The position numbers and the translations under genes are program-made. Below the pieces are notes generated by a model that ran no database searches, was not told the origin of the DNA, and was given only the letters and a program-made list of their open reading frames with translations. This document shows positions 35,468 through 47,590 of a stretch of 64,000 nucleotides of DNA, piece after piece (positions within the stretch are counted from its first letter, which is position 1; each line of letters opens with the position of its first letter). The DNA is from Delphinapterus leucas (taxonomy: Eukaryota; Chordata; Mammalia; Artiodactyla; Monodontidae), in the NCBI RefSeq assembly GCF_002288925.2, contig NW_022098066.1:82247973-82311972 (forward strand), written 5' to 3'.

Positions 35468-38400
35468 ATGGTAAAGGGAACATACATATCAATAATTACC
35501 TTAAATGTGAATGGATTAAATGCACCAACCAAAAAGCACAGGCTTGCTGAATGGATACAAAAACAAGACCCATATATATGCTGTCTACAAGAGACCCACT
35601 TCAGACCTAGGGAAACATAAAGACTGAAAGTGAGGGGATGGAAAAAAATATTCCATGCAAATGGAAATCAAAAGAAAGCCGGAGTAGCAATACACGGATA
35701 AAACAGACGTTAAAATAAAGAATGTTACAAGAGATAAGGAAGGACACTATGTAATGATAAAGGGATCAATCCAAGAAGAAGATAAAACAATTATAAATAT
35801 ATATGCACCCAACATAGGAGCACCTCAATACATAAGGCAACTGCTAACAGCCATAAAAGAGGAAATCAACAGTAACTCAGTAATAGTGGGGGACTTTAAC
35901 ACCTCACTTACACCAACGGACAGATCATCCAAACAGAAAAGTAATAAGGAAACACAAGTTTTAAATGACACAACAGACCATAGATTTAACTGATATTTAT
36001 AGGACATTCCATTTAAAAACAGCAGATTACACTTTCTTTTCAAGTGCGCACGGAACATTCTCCAGGATAGATCACATCTTGGGTCACATATCAAGCCTCA
36101 GTAAATTTTAAAAAACTGAAATCATATCAAGCATCTTTTCTGACCACAACGCTATGAGATTAGAAATCAATTACAGGGAAAAAAATGTAAAAAACACAAA
36201 CACATGGAGGCTAAACAATACGTTACTAAATAACCAAGAGATCACTAAAGAAATCAAAGAGGATATCAAAAATTACCTAGAGACAAATGAAAATGAAAAC
36301 ACGATGATCCGAAACCTATGGGATGCAGCAAAAGCAGTTCTAAGAGAGAAGTTTATAGCTATACAAGCTTACCTCAAGAAACAAGAAAAATCTCAAATAA
36401 ACAATCTACTGTTAAACGTAAAGGAACTAGAGAAAGAAGAACAAGCAAAACCCAAAGTTAGCAGAAGAAAAAATCATAAAGATCAGAGCAGAAAAAAATG
36501 AAATAGAAACAAAGAAAATAATAGCAAAGATCAATGAAACTAAAGGCTGGTTCTTTGAGAAGATAAACAAAATTGATAAACCATTAGCCAGACTCATCAA
36601 GAAGAAGAGGGAGAGGACTCAAATCAATAAAATTAGAAATGAAAAAGGAGAAGTTACAACAGACACCACAGAAATACAAAGCATCCTAAGAGACTACTAC
36701 AAGCAACTCTATGCCAATAAAATGGACAACCTGGAAGAAACGGACAAATTCTTAGAAAGGTATGACCTCCCAAGACTGGACCAGGAAGAAATAGAAAATA
36801 TGATCAGACCAATCACAAGTAATGAAATTGAAACCGTGATTAGAAATCTTCCAACAAACAAAAGTCCAGGACCAGATGGCTTCACAGGTGAATTCTATCA
36901 CACATTTAGAGAAGAGCTAACACCCATCCTTCTCAAACTCTTCCAAAACGTTGCAGAGAAAGGAAAACACCCACACTCATTCTATGAGGCCACCATCACC
37001 CTGATACCAAAACCAGACAAAGATATCACAAAAAAAGAAAATTACAGACCAACATAACTGATGAATATAGATGAAAAAGTCCTCAACAAAATACTAGCAA
37101 ACAGAATCCAACAACACATTAAACGGATCATAGACCATGATCAAGTGGGATTTATCCCAGAGATGCAAGGATTCTTCAACATACGCAAATCAATCAGTGT
37201 GATACACCATATTAACAAACTGAATAAGAAAAACCATATGATCGGACTTCCCTGGTGGCACAGTGGTTAAGAATCTGCCTGCCAATGCAGGGGACACGGG
37301 TTCGAGCCCTGGTCCAGGAAGATCCCACATGCCGCGAAGCAACTAAGCCTGTGCACCACAACTACTGAGCCTGCGCTCTAGAGCCCATGAGCCACAACTA
37401 CTGACACCCACGAGCCACAACTACTGAAGCCCAGGCACCTAGAGCCCATGCTCCACAAAAAGAGAAGCCACTGCAATGAGAAACCCGCGCACCACAACGA
37501 AGAGTAGCCCCCGCTTGCTGCAACTAGAGAAAGCCCACTCACAGCAACAAAGATCCAACATAGCCAAAAATAAATAAATAAAATAAATTTTAAAAAAAAG
37601 AAAAGAAAAACCATATGATCATCTCAATAGATGCAGAAAAAGATTTTGAGAAAATTCAACACCCATTTATGATAAAAACTCTCCAGAAAGTGGGCACAGA
37701 GGGAACCTACTTCAACAAAATAAAGGCCATATACCACAAACCCACAGCAAACACCATTCTCAATGGTGAAAAACTGACAGCATTTCCTCTAAGATCAGGA
37801 ACAAGACAAGGATGTCCACTCTCACCACTATTATTCAACATAGTTTTGGAAGTCCTAGCCACAGCAATCAGAGAAGAAAAAGAAATAAAAGGAATCCAAA
37901 TCAGAAAAGAAGAAGTAAAACTGTCACTCTTTGCAGATGACATGATACTAAACATAGAGAATCCTAAAGATGCCACCAGAAAACTACTAGAGCTCATCAA
38001 TGAATTTGGTAAAGCTGCAGGATACAAATTTAATGAACAGAAATCTCTTGCATTCCTATACACTAATGATGAAAAAGAGAAAGTAAGGAAACACTCCCAT
38101 TTACCATTGTAACAAAAAGAATAAAAAACCTAGGAATAAACCTACCTAGGGAGACAAAAGACCTGCATGCAGAAAACTATAAGACACTGATGAAAGAAAT
38201 TAAAGATGATACAAACAGATGGAGAGATATACCATGTCCTTGGACTGGAAGAGTCAATATTGTGAAAATGACTATACTACCCAAGGCAATCTACAGATTC
38301 AATGCAATCCCTATCAAATTGCCAATGGCATTTTTTACAGAACTAGAACAAAAAATCTTAAAATTTGTATGGAGATACAAAAGACCCCAAATAGCCAAAG

Positions 38401-39642
38401 CAGTCTTGAGGGAAAAAAACGGAGCTGGAGGAATCCGATTCCCTGACTTCAGACTATACTACAAAGCTACAGTAATCAAGACGATATGGTACTGGCACAA
38501 AAACAGAAATATAGATCAATGAAACAGAATAGAAAGCCCAGAGATAAATCCACGCACCTACGGTCAACAAACCTATGACAAAGGAGGCAAGGATATATAA
38601 GGAGAAAAGACAGTCTTTTCAATAAGTGGTGCTGGGAAAACTGGACAGCTACATGTAAAAGAAATTAGAACACTCCCTAACACCATACACAAAAATAAAC
38701 TCAAAATGGATTAGAGACTTAAATGTAAGACCGGGCACTATAAAAGTCTTAGAAGAAAACATAGGAAGAACACTCTTTGACATAAATCACAGCAAGATCT
38801 TTTTTGATCCACCTCCTAGAGTAATGGAAATAAAAACAAAAATGAACAAATGGGACCTAATGAAACTTAAAGGCTTTTGCACAGCAAAGGAAGTCATAAA
38901 CAAGACCAAAAGACAACCCTCAGAATGGGAGAAAATATTTGCAAATGAAGCAACTGACAAAGGATTAATCTCCAAAATTTACAAGCAGCTCATGCAGCTC
39001 AATATTAAAAAAACAAACAACCCAACCCAAAAATGGGCAGAAGACCTAAATAGACATTTCTCCAAAGAAGACATACAGATGGCCAAGAAGCACATGAAAA
39101 GCTGCTCAACATTACTAATTATTAGAGAAATGCAAATCAAAACTACAATGAGGTATCACCTCACACCAGTTAGAATGGGCATTGTCAGAAAATCTACAAC
39201 CAACAAATGTTGGAGAGGGTGTGGAGAAAAGGGAACCCTCTTGCACTGTTGGTGGGAATGTAAATTGATACAGCCACTATGGAGAACGGTATGGAGGTTC
39301 ATTAAAGAACTAAAAATAGAATTACCATATGACCCAGCAATCCCACTACTGGGCATATACCCAGAGAAAACCATAATTCAAAAAGATACATGCATCCCAG
39401 TGTTCACTGCAACACTATTTACAAGAGCCAGGTCATGGAAGCAACCTAAATGCCCATCGACAGACAAATGGATAAAGAAGATGTGGTACATATATACAAT
39501 GGAATATTACTCAGCCATAAAAAGGAACGAAATTGGGTCATTTGTAGAGACGTGGATGCATCTAGAGACTGTCATACAGAGTGAAGTAAGTCAGAAAGAG
39601 AAAAACAAATATCGTATATTAACGCATATATGTGGAATCTAG
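35468..39642 (+). pseudogene. L1 ORF2, broken; C-terminal 272 codons still open
   Basis: Endonuclease pieces occur at about 35468-36140 (with NIYAPNIGAPQYIRQL and VGDFNTSLTP). The region before the reverse transcriptase is at 36154-36501 and 36722-37057, the latter with [22 protein letters not shown] interrupts at 37244-37604. The reverse-transcriptase core resumes at 37615-38112, with [14 protein letters not shown] and FADD at 37930-37941. The C-terminal 38824-39642 frame is uninterrupted for 272 codons and includes the cysteine-rich [18 protein letters not shown]. Several stops and frameshifts plus the SINE make it inactive. Confidence 0.88.
37244..37604 (+). mobile_element. CHR-type SINE, long form, inside L1 ORF2
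   Basis: Long-form copy with 'ggacttccctggtggcacag' head and (AAAT)n tail. A perfect 16-bp target-site duplication (gaaaaaccatatgatc) lies at 37228-37243 and 37605-37620, so the L1 text reads on without loss. It shows that long-form CHR was still active after this L1 inserted. Confidence 0.95.
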
Positions 39643-39866
39643 AAAATGGTACAGATGAACCGGTTTGCAGGGCAGAAATTGAGACACAGAAGTAGAGAAC
39701 AAACATACGGACACCAAGCGGGGGAAAGCGGTGGGGGCTGGGGGTGGTGATGTGATGAATTGGGAGATTGGGATTGACATGTATCCACTGATGTGTATAA
39801 AATTGATGACTAATAAGAAAATAAATAAATAAATACATAAAAATTTTTTAAATTTCTGTAAAACCT

Positions 39867-42474
39867 TACTTTTCCAAAAGGCACCTTAGTCAGAAGCCCT
39901 GCAGTGCTACAAGATTCTAGTTAGAAACAAAAAAATTTAGAGAAAAAACAATGATTTTTATCAAAAGCAGAAAAATATCCAAAAGCAGAAAAATATAACT
40001 GCTGTATTTCCACTCTGGAAAGAACTGCTAACGTAGCTTCCAAAGGCAAAAGGGTACCTTTTAAAAACAGAAAGATCCCAAATTTCTGTCAATAAAATGA
40101 TGATCCAGTTATACACCACGGAACAGACAGAAGACCTGGCTTCGGTTCTCCAACTATCCCTGGTACCTACAGTGTGACTTTGGATTTGGTCTCACAGGGT
40201 GTCTGCCTCAGTCTCCACAAATGAACACATGATCTTATAAAAGATATAATGCAATGAAAGTGCTTTGCCATCTACTAGATATTATCTTCTCAACATGTCA
40301 ATTTATTCCTGTGAACTGATTCCTTCCCTCCAACTCACAGTGACCAAAACGATTTATTTTAGAAAGTGCTCATAAGTGGTTTGACAGCAGGTGTAACAAA
40401 GGTGTAAGCTAAAAAAGATACTGAATACTTTCATACACATAAAGCAGCATGAAGCCATGGACATGAACAGTTATGACAAAGAAATGGGTTAGAAAAATGA
40501 CCCATAGTACATTGCCCTTCCTGGTTCCGGCAAAAATGTGAGCTGGAAAGACACGGTATCTAAAAAGGAAAACTAATGACAAACAAGAAATAAAGTGAAC
40601 TATTTCAAAACCTCAGAAAACCATAGTTTGAGAGCAAGGGGTCAGGGAGGGCTTTGTTTTTGTTAGGTCTGACTTGCCCTTAGCTATGGGTGCACTGTCT
40701 TTTCATGTGGCCCCAAAGAAATAGCTGAGCCATTACTGTTGTTGATAATGATGAGCAGATGCTGATGGGATGATTGCACATCAACAGTTCTCAGACTCAG
40801 GTCTTGTGTAATTGGGTGTGTTGATCTATGTCACTCCACAGATGGTTATTAAACCAGTTACAACTTCCCTAAATCTTTTCACTAGACGTGAACAACACTC
40901 TGGATAGTTATTCTCTGGTGCCAACTGAGAATAGACACTATCATAAAAATTTTTTTTAAAACAGTTTCAAGGTTTATCCGTCCTCCTCCCAAGACACAAA
41001 CACACGCATGCACACACGCACACTCTTAAAGTAGGGATGTTTGTTTAATTCAAAAATCCAAATTATCAAATTTGAAATTTAAATACCATAAATACTTCTT
41101 TACTAGAGTGACTATAACAAGTCTATTAATTTCAACCTGGCATGAATAAAAAAAATATAAACAATTCCCAATTTTCTATCGACAAATGATATGCATTTTG
41201 GATAATCTATGTGCCTCAGGAACAATAACAATCCTGCTATCAAAGCTCCCCTCAGGTTGATGGAACACGGGGAATCCCAGCTCTCATGACATAGAATCAC
41301 CAAATTCTTCCTAGTGAGAGAGGTGCAGCCCCACCCCCGATGCAGCTAGATGACAGTGACCTTTATCGAGGAAGCTCTCAGCTGACCACAGGGCATGGCC
41401 AAATGTCCAACTGGACTGCTAGAGGAGACAAAATGGTCCATTTGGCAGTCTGTTGATACTGAGGTGTCAAACCTTCAACTAACTAATTGGCCACTCTTTG
41501 CAGTAAGCTTTCCTACACTGTACACCTGAAAGAACACTTGTTGAGATGGCTCCGCTGAATGAGAAGCACAACTTTTGAAATGCACTCTGTGGAAAGGCCA
41601 GCATACTTTCATGTACAAATAGATGTAACAAGCCACAAGCTCATATGTTTCTAGCCTCAGAATTAGTAAGCTAAACTGAAGTGCAATATGTGAATTTCAT
41701 CATTTTTCTTTCTTTCCCCATGACCATTTGGCAGAGTTAAAATTTTAGCTATCATGCATTTTCTTCCCTAAAATGTATCAGTTACAGTTCCCACAGAAGC
41801 TAGCTATGCATTTCCTTGTGAGTGTATGCGTAAACTACCATAACAAAACATTTTCTATTTCCTCATTTTGATCAAAAGGAAAGAAGAAATGCTAAAGTGC
41901 ACTTACATAAGTGACAGTGCAAAACTGACATGCCTATCTGTATAAACAATTTATATTCTGTTTAAATTTGAGGTTATGATGATTAAGGAGAGAAATGCCA
42001 AGAGCTATGAAATAAAATTACATTAAGGGGTAGCCCATGCTGCATGCTCTTGAGAGACTTAAGAGAAACTTTAAGGAATAGCAAAGTCACTTCAGGCCAC
42101 TCTGGAAGAACTAAGGCTTGAGACAGTAAAAACAGCTGGGGAAAAATACTAAGAAACAGGCACCAGAACACATAAAATGCTTGTAAATGAACACAACATT
42201 ATGGACCCACTGGAAGAACATGTGGAAGTTGTGATGGGTTAAGGTGAGTCAGCCACACTCTCCAGCCTATTTCACTTTGGATCAACAGCAGCAGGGACAA
42301 CTGGTTACTGCAGGCACAGAGCAGCTTTAAGAAAAGCTAACTTACCCATCTAGAGAAAGACTCCTCAACCTCTGCTTCATTACTGTCATGCTCTAACTGA
42401 CACAACTAATCAAACAAAAGGAAAGAGAATCCTTTCAAATCATGAGGAACAGAACTCAGATTTAGGGACATTAT
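39867..42474. other. Intron 1 sequence with a MIR fragment
   Basis: A MIR fragment on the plus strand is visible at about 40120-40290 ('gaagacctggcttcggttct'). Otherwise unique sequence with no gene recognised; the stretch 40660-40930 is repeat-free and balanced in composition. Confidence 0.45.
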
Positions 42475-42720
42475 GGAGCAAGCAATGTGATATAATGAAA
42501 CAAGAACTGCCCCAGAAATTAGACCTGGATTCTAATCGTGGCTTTGCCATATACTCACCATGCAATCTAGAGGAATTCCCTTAAGCTATTTGAGACTTAC
42601 TGTTCTCACCTGTAAAACTAAAATATCACCAGCCCTCCTTCCTTAGCAGATTTCATTTGTGGCTCAAATAAGATCATGTTTATAAAAGTGATTATAAACC
42701 AGGAAGCATTATTTAATGTA
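42475..42720 (+). repeat. MIR SINE
   Basis: 'gcaatgtgatataatgaaac', 'agacctggattctaatcgtg', 'tactgttctcacctgtaaaa' and a degraded 3' end. Plus-strand MIR, nearly full length. Confidence 0.65.
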
Positions 42721-43504
42721 AAATATTATTGTATGTAAAATTCCCAATCCAAAATTCTGTGAAACAGAAAAACTTCACCATCTAGCCCCCAAATGATAAA
42801 CTATTACATGACTCAAATTAGATCACATACATCTATATGATGACACCAGCCTAAATGGGGATGGGAGGTATTACGTGTGTTAGGCTGGTGTAACCAACTT
42901 CAACCATTTTTTAAAATATTTCCCCACCGCTCTCCTAGTGTCTCAAAAATGCTCAGGAATTACAAGCAAGAGCGATAATCTCCTCATCCTCCCCTAGCCT
43001 TCTCTGGCACAGAAATCTGACATAGGCCACTTCACATGCCTGATTAGATAAGCTTTCCCAATGCTGAAAGCCAACTGCTTCTAACATTTCAAACCTGATT
43101 TCCATGAAGACTCAGGGGTGAAAGATGGAAACAAATAAGCCAACCAAGTAGATCCTCCTTATTGAAAGAGTTCTCCAGCTTTGATTTGAAGTACTAAATA
43201 ATTTTTTTCTATGAACCTAATTGCTTCTGAGGTGATAGGTGCAAGTTGCTGCAAACTGAGCAGACAAAAGTGTCAGAAAGGCTTTTGACTTACACACAAT
43301 TAATCCTGCAAACTTTAAATTACTAAAATGACAGTGCTTTAGTCTGTTCTTTAGGTGATCCATAATCCTGCCTTGGCAATGGAGCAGAGTCTAAAGGGAA
43401 TCATTAAAAGATATTAAAACAAGAAGTCCAGAGACAAGTATTCCCAGACTACAACTTCCAAAGGAGGAATTGCCATGAGACTAATGAAGTTTAAACTTTG
43501 GGGC
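42721..43504. other. Intron 1 sequence with a short perfect inverted repeat
   Basis: ACACCAGCCTAA at 42843-42854 pairs with TTAGGCTGGTGT at 42880-42891 across a 25-nt spacer. Nothing else recognised. Confidence 0.5.
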
Positions 43505-43725
43505 CCCCTGCACTTGAGCGCCTATTCTGTGCCCAGAACCATGCAGTTAAGTATGCAGTTTCCAATATTTACAAACAATCCTGCAAGTTAGGTATTACTA
43601 TTATTACAATTATATAAATCAGGGAATTGAGACTTAGAGAAGCTAAGTGGCTTGCCCAATACCCTTAGCCAAGAATCGGAGCCAGGCCTAGCTGGTTCCA
43701 AAACTCACCAGCTACGCTAAAGTAA
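43505..43725. repeat. Ancient MIR-like mammalian repeat
   Basis: It carries 'ttgagcgcctattctgtgcc', 'acaatcctgcaagttaggta', 'gagacttagagaagctaagt' and 'ggagccaggcctagctggtt' in consensus order. Confidence 0.55.
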
Positions 43726-44684
43726 ACATCAAAATGTATTTGGAAGGGTATCTAAAAGTCATAAATAATCAGCCTTTACTGTCATTTACCTCTCATCATG
43801 CTTCATATCCCTGGGCATTCTCTCCTTCACCATTCAACTGGCAGCTGAACACAACTAAACCTGAAGAAGAAAGTCCAGTATGTCTGAAAGGACCCACATG
43901 TCTGATCATGCATGTTTAGACTGTATTTTAAAACAGAAGGGATTATCTGTTGATGTCAAACATACTTCTCTCATCTATTAGTATTGATGACCATCAATTT
44001 TCAGTGACAAAGGAGATAATAAGGAAAATGTTCACAGAAAAGAAGAAAAGACAAGGTTATCCTCATGCTTTTTCTGTAACACTATGTGTAGAAATGCTAC
44101 ACACAGTTAATTTCAAAGTTCCCAGGCCTAGATAGGTTAGTACTGGGCAGTTTTAGTATTGGCTATGTCCACTTTCATATGCATTCCAATCATTTTACAT
44201 GGTCTTTTATATCCCTTTCAGAAGAATACAATAAGAATACAAGCACACAGTCAAGAAAAGCTATCTGCAATTTAAAAGGCTGGCACAAATAGGACTCTGG
44301 ATTGCCATTTTCAGACTTTCAAAATGTTTTTTATTCTTTTAAAAAAGCTACACATTCATTCCTAGGCTTAATCTACTAAAGAATTTCTTTTAAGATCAAG
44401 AAGTAGTAGAGAGAGAAATGCTAGACAACTTTCCTTGGATTACAACAAATATAAATCCATCCCTCCCATTTTCAAAGCGATTTAGAAAGAACTGCAACTC
44501 GTCAAAATGGAATTTTGACATTTAAATAATTTTCACATTATGTAAATGTTCATTCAGAAGTAAGATGTTAAGAAGAGTAAAACTTAAGTCAATTTAATAC
44601 AGAAAATATTACTAAATCCGAAGTTACACTATCTGTAGGGCTACAGGACTCTACCAAATGACAAAGGCATCCCTTAATAGTGGG
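43726..44684. other. Unique intron 1 sequence
   Basis: No gene or repeat recognised. Confidence 0.5.
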
Positions 44685-44910
44685 TAAATGTGTGAGCTCT
44701 GGAGTCGGGCAAGGGGGGTTCCAGCTCCTGGTCTATACCAGCTCCTGGTCTTTATCACTAACTGGGTGACCTGGATGACCATGCCTTAATCTTTCAGTTA
44801 GTAAGAATTATAACACCTACTGTGAGGACTAAAGCAAACACATAAAGCAATTTTTCCCAGGCATCTGTCACGTAATAAACCCTCAGTATATGGAAGCTAT
44901 TGTTACTTCT
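44685..44910 (+). repeat. MIR SINE with a small internal duplication
   Basis: 'gtgtgagctctggagtcggg', 'actaactgggtgacctggat' and the 3' end 'cacgtaataaaccctcagta'. The phrase 'ccagctcctggtct' occurs twice in succession near 44720-44752. Confidence 0.65.
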
Positions 44911-45719
44911 TATAAGCTCCACGAGGACAGAGTTTTTTGTCTGTTTCGTTCACTCTATTAATAAAGAAGCATGCCCCGGTCAGCTTTCATGCAAATACAG
45001 TTCCTCCAAAGTGACATTCACATTTATCTACATTAATTACATTCAAATGCTGCTACCCTTAGTATATACCTCCTCTCTTTTGCTGTAAGTGGCTGCAGCT
45101 GCCTTTGCAGGATGATTTAAATTACTGGGAAATATTTTAAGTGTTTTAAGGGTTTCTGAGTTAACATATGCACCACTTACATTTTCAGTGTGCTTACACA
45201 TAATTATAAATATCTCAGGCCATAAAAGAAAACCTTTCATAATACTCCCACAACTGAAAAACAAAGTCTTAGAAATAATTACAGAGGGAGCAGAAGGGAG
45301 TGGTAGGTAGAATACAGTTTACTAAATTGGCAAAATAAAATTTGGAGTTTTGTCTTAAAACAAAACAAAACAAAAAACCTGACAACCATTTGTTCAAGGC
45401 TGCCAAGACTTGAGAATAAGTAAACTGTCATGGGAAACAAATGTTAAAATATGAAACCCTTTTCTGAGAAAGTTACTCCACCAGTCCTGGCTAATCCAAT
45501 TCTGAATCACTAACGACTCCAGTCCTGCTGGGTTGTCTTAACTACAAAGAAGTCCAAAGGGACAGGCAGGGTCTCACAGGCAAACATTTTCTCTGCTGTC
45601 ACTGACATTTACAATATAGTCACACTTCTCTCCTCCCCCACCCTTCCCACTCATTCACTGTTCCCTTTTCAGGTTTCAAAAATCAGAGGGTCAACATACT
45701 GATATATCATTCGACTAAG
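44911..45719. other. Unique intron 1 sequence
   Basis: No gene or repeat recognised; an (AAAAC)-type run lies at about 45359-45377. Confidence 0.5.
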
Positions 45720-45870
45720 GAGTATAGAGGAGAGATCACTTGTCTAGAAAACGAGAGCTTGGATTCTGGCCCCAACCTTGACCTAGCTCTGGGCCCTCTG
45801 GCCAGTCACTTGGGCTTTGCTTTCCTCATCTGTAAAACAAGGATGGACTAAGATGGGTGGTTCCCAGCCC
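45720..45870 (+). repeat. MIR SINE fragment
   Basis: 'gagagcttggattctggccc', 'tctggccagtcacttgggct' and 'ttcctcatctgtaaaacaag' follow MIR order. Confidence 0.65.
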
Positions 45871-46394
45871 GAGATCCCAAAATCTCCAGGAGCCCCTAAA
45901 CGTGTAATAACAGATCATGAGGTATTTCTATTATTCCAAAGAGATTCCATTAAGTGCTATAAGGCTAATTAAAACATCAAATGCATGGTGACACCAGATG
46001 GCACATGACGATGTTTATCATATCATAGAGAAGGGGGGAACAAGAGTGTTGGACCTGATATTGTCCTCAAAGCTACACCTCAGAAAAGTCATAGTTTCTG
46101 TACTAAACATAATTCAACCACAAATGTCTGGTGAATAAATAAGGGGGAAATGATTGAATACCTATCAATACAATTTGTATAGTAGACAAATTCTCCAAAT
46201 TGAAGATACACCCCATTAAGGGAACAGACTCAAATATAATACACTTAAATATTTACAGGTTCATGGGAAACCAGTGAACAATCTACATGCTGCAAACATG
46301 AAGCTCCTATTTCTCACCAAGGATCTGAATCACTCATCCACTTTTGATTAAAGAAAAGTGAAAGCAACAAAAAGCCAGTCTAAACTGCAACATA

Positions 46395-46605
46395 AAATAC
46401 ACCACCAACAATAACTACTATTCACTGCACTCTTACTATGTGCCAGGCACCATACTACAAATATAACACTGATTAACTTATTTAATCCTCATAACAACCC
46501 TAGCAATTACGTGCTGCTATTACCTTCATTTTATAAATAATGAAATATAAGCATATAGTGCTTAAGAAACAAGGACACAGGGCTAGTCAGTTAAGAGCCC
46601 TGTGT
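46395..46605. repeat. Ancient MIR-like mammalian repeat
   Basis: 'ctcttactatgtgccaggca', 'taatcctcataacaacccta' and a degraded 'cattttataaataatgaaa' region. Same class as 7160 and 43505. Confidence 0.55.
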
Positions 46606-46974
46606 ATCCCCGCCCTTTCTTCCTCTAAGCTGACAACTCCTTCTCAAAGAGAAGTCTCTCAAAACACAAAGAGAAATGTCCCCAAGCAGAGCCCTTAGGA
46701 GTTGGGCCATTGCTCTTGAGAGCAGGTTTCTGAGGAGCTCATAGCTGTGGCCCATTCTGGCTTAAAGACATCCTTAATGGAAACTCCCCTCTTCTCAACC
46801 CAAATTCAGTCTGCTTGTCCTGATGATAGAAATCAACTGAGAGAAGCCCAGGGCCATTAGTCAACTAAAATCAACCCATTTATTCAGAAGGTACAAATGA
46901 TTCCTAACAGCTGGCTCCTACATTCAGAGAACCTATGATGAAAAACATGCATTTTCAGTGTACTAGAATGAGTA

Positions 46975-47590
46975 AAGGTTAGGGAGACAAATAGACCAAA
47001 ACAATCAGTCAATCAATCAATCAATTCCAAACCTGCCACTTACTAACTGCATTATCCTGAGCATGTTACAGGTCTCAGTTTCCCCTACTCCCCATCTCAA
47101 AGGGTTGTTGTGCGGGGTAATCGTGTGAATGTACAGAAAGTGCCATGGCTGACTGCAGAGGCCCTAGAGCCAGAGGTCTGAATCCTGGCTCCATCCCTCA
47201 CTAACCACATGATTGGCCCCAACACCCAAAGCTGCGAATCTAAGCTCCGATTTCCTTACCTGTAATATAGCTAATTACTGTCTACCCCAAAGGATAGCCA
47301 CGCGAATTAAATGAGGAAATATATGTAAAGCCCCTAGGAGAAGGACGGACACATAGTAAGAATTAAGCAATTTTTTTTAAAAAGCTGAGGTTTTAAAAGT
47401 CAAACCACAAATTTAAGTCCCAGCTCTGTTACTTATTATCTAGGGCTAAACAATGGTATACAAGCCAACTAACCCCTCAGAGGCTCAGTTTCAACCAAGA
47501 TTTTGTAAAGATTAAAGGAGGCAATTGTGTAAGAGTGTTCTGTAAACTCTGCATTGCTATGTAAATGTTAGGGTTGTTTTACGTTTTATG
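46975..47590 (+). repeat. Three MIR SINEs in tandem order
   Basis: Three MIR fragments in the same orientation follow one another at about 46975-47150, 47145-47375 and 47390-47590. Each has the 'cagctctg/ctggctcc' segment, the 'cagtttccc' type segment and a 3' 'attaaatgag' type segment. A (TCAA)n run at 47007-47026 lies in the first. Confidence 0.6.

Larger units (their letters stand above)
34424..39850 (+). mobile_element. L1 retrotransposon, nearly complete coding region
   Basis: Contains the last stretch of L1 leader, ORF1 (about 34508-35409), ORF2 (about 35468-39642) and a 3' UTR with (AAAT)n-rich tail. A 16-bp target-site duplication with one mismatch lies at 34408-34423 (aatttctataaaacct) and 39851-39866 (aatttctgtaaaacct). 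A long CHR SINE interrupts ORF2 at 37244. It is younger-looking than the L1 at 19550, with longer open stretches. Antisense to NOTCH2. Confidence 0.93.

Noticed and set aside
38824..39642. 272-codon frame as a host gene
   Set aside because: It is plainly the ORF2 C-terminus of L1, with the SAIKRNE and cysteine-rich segments typical of that family, inside an element with target-site duplications.
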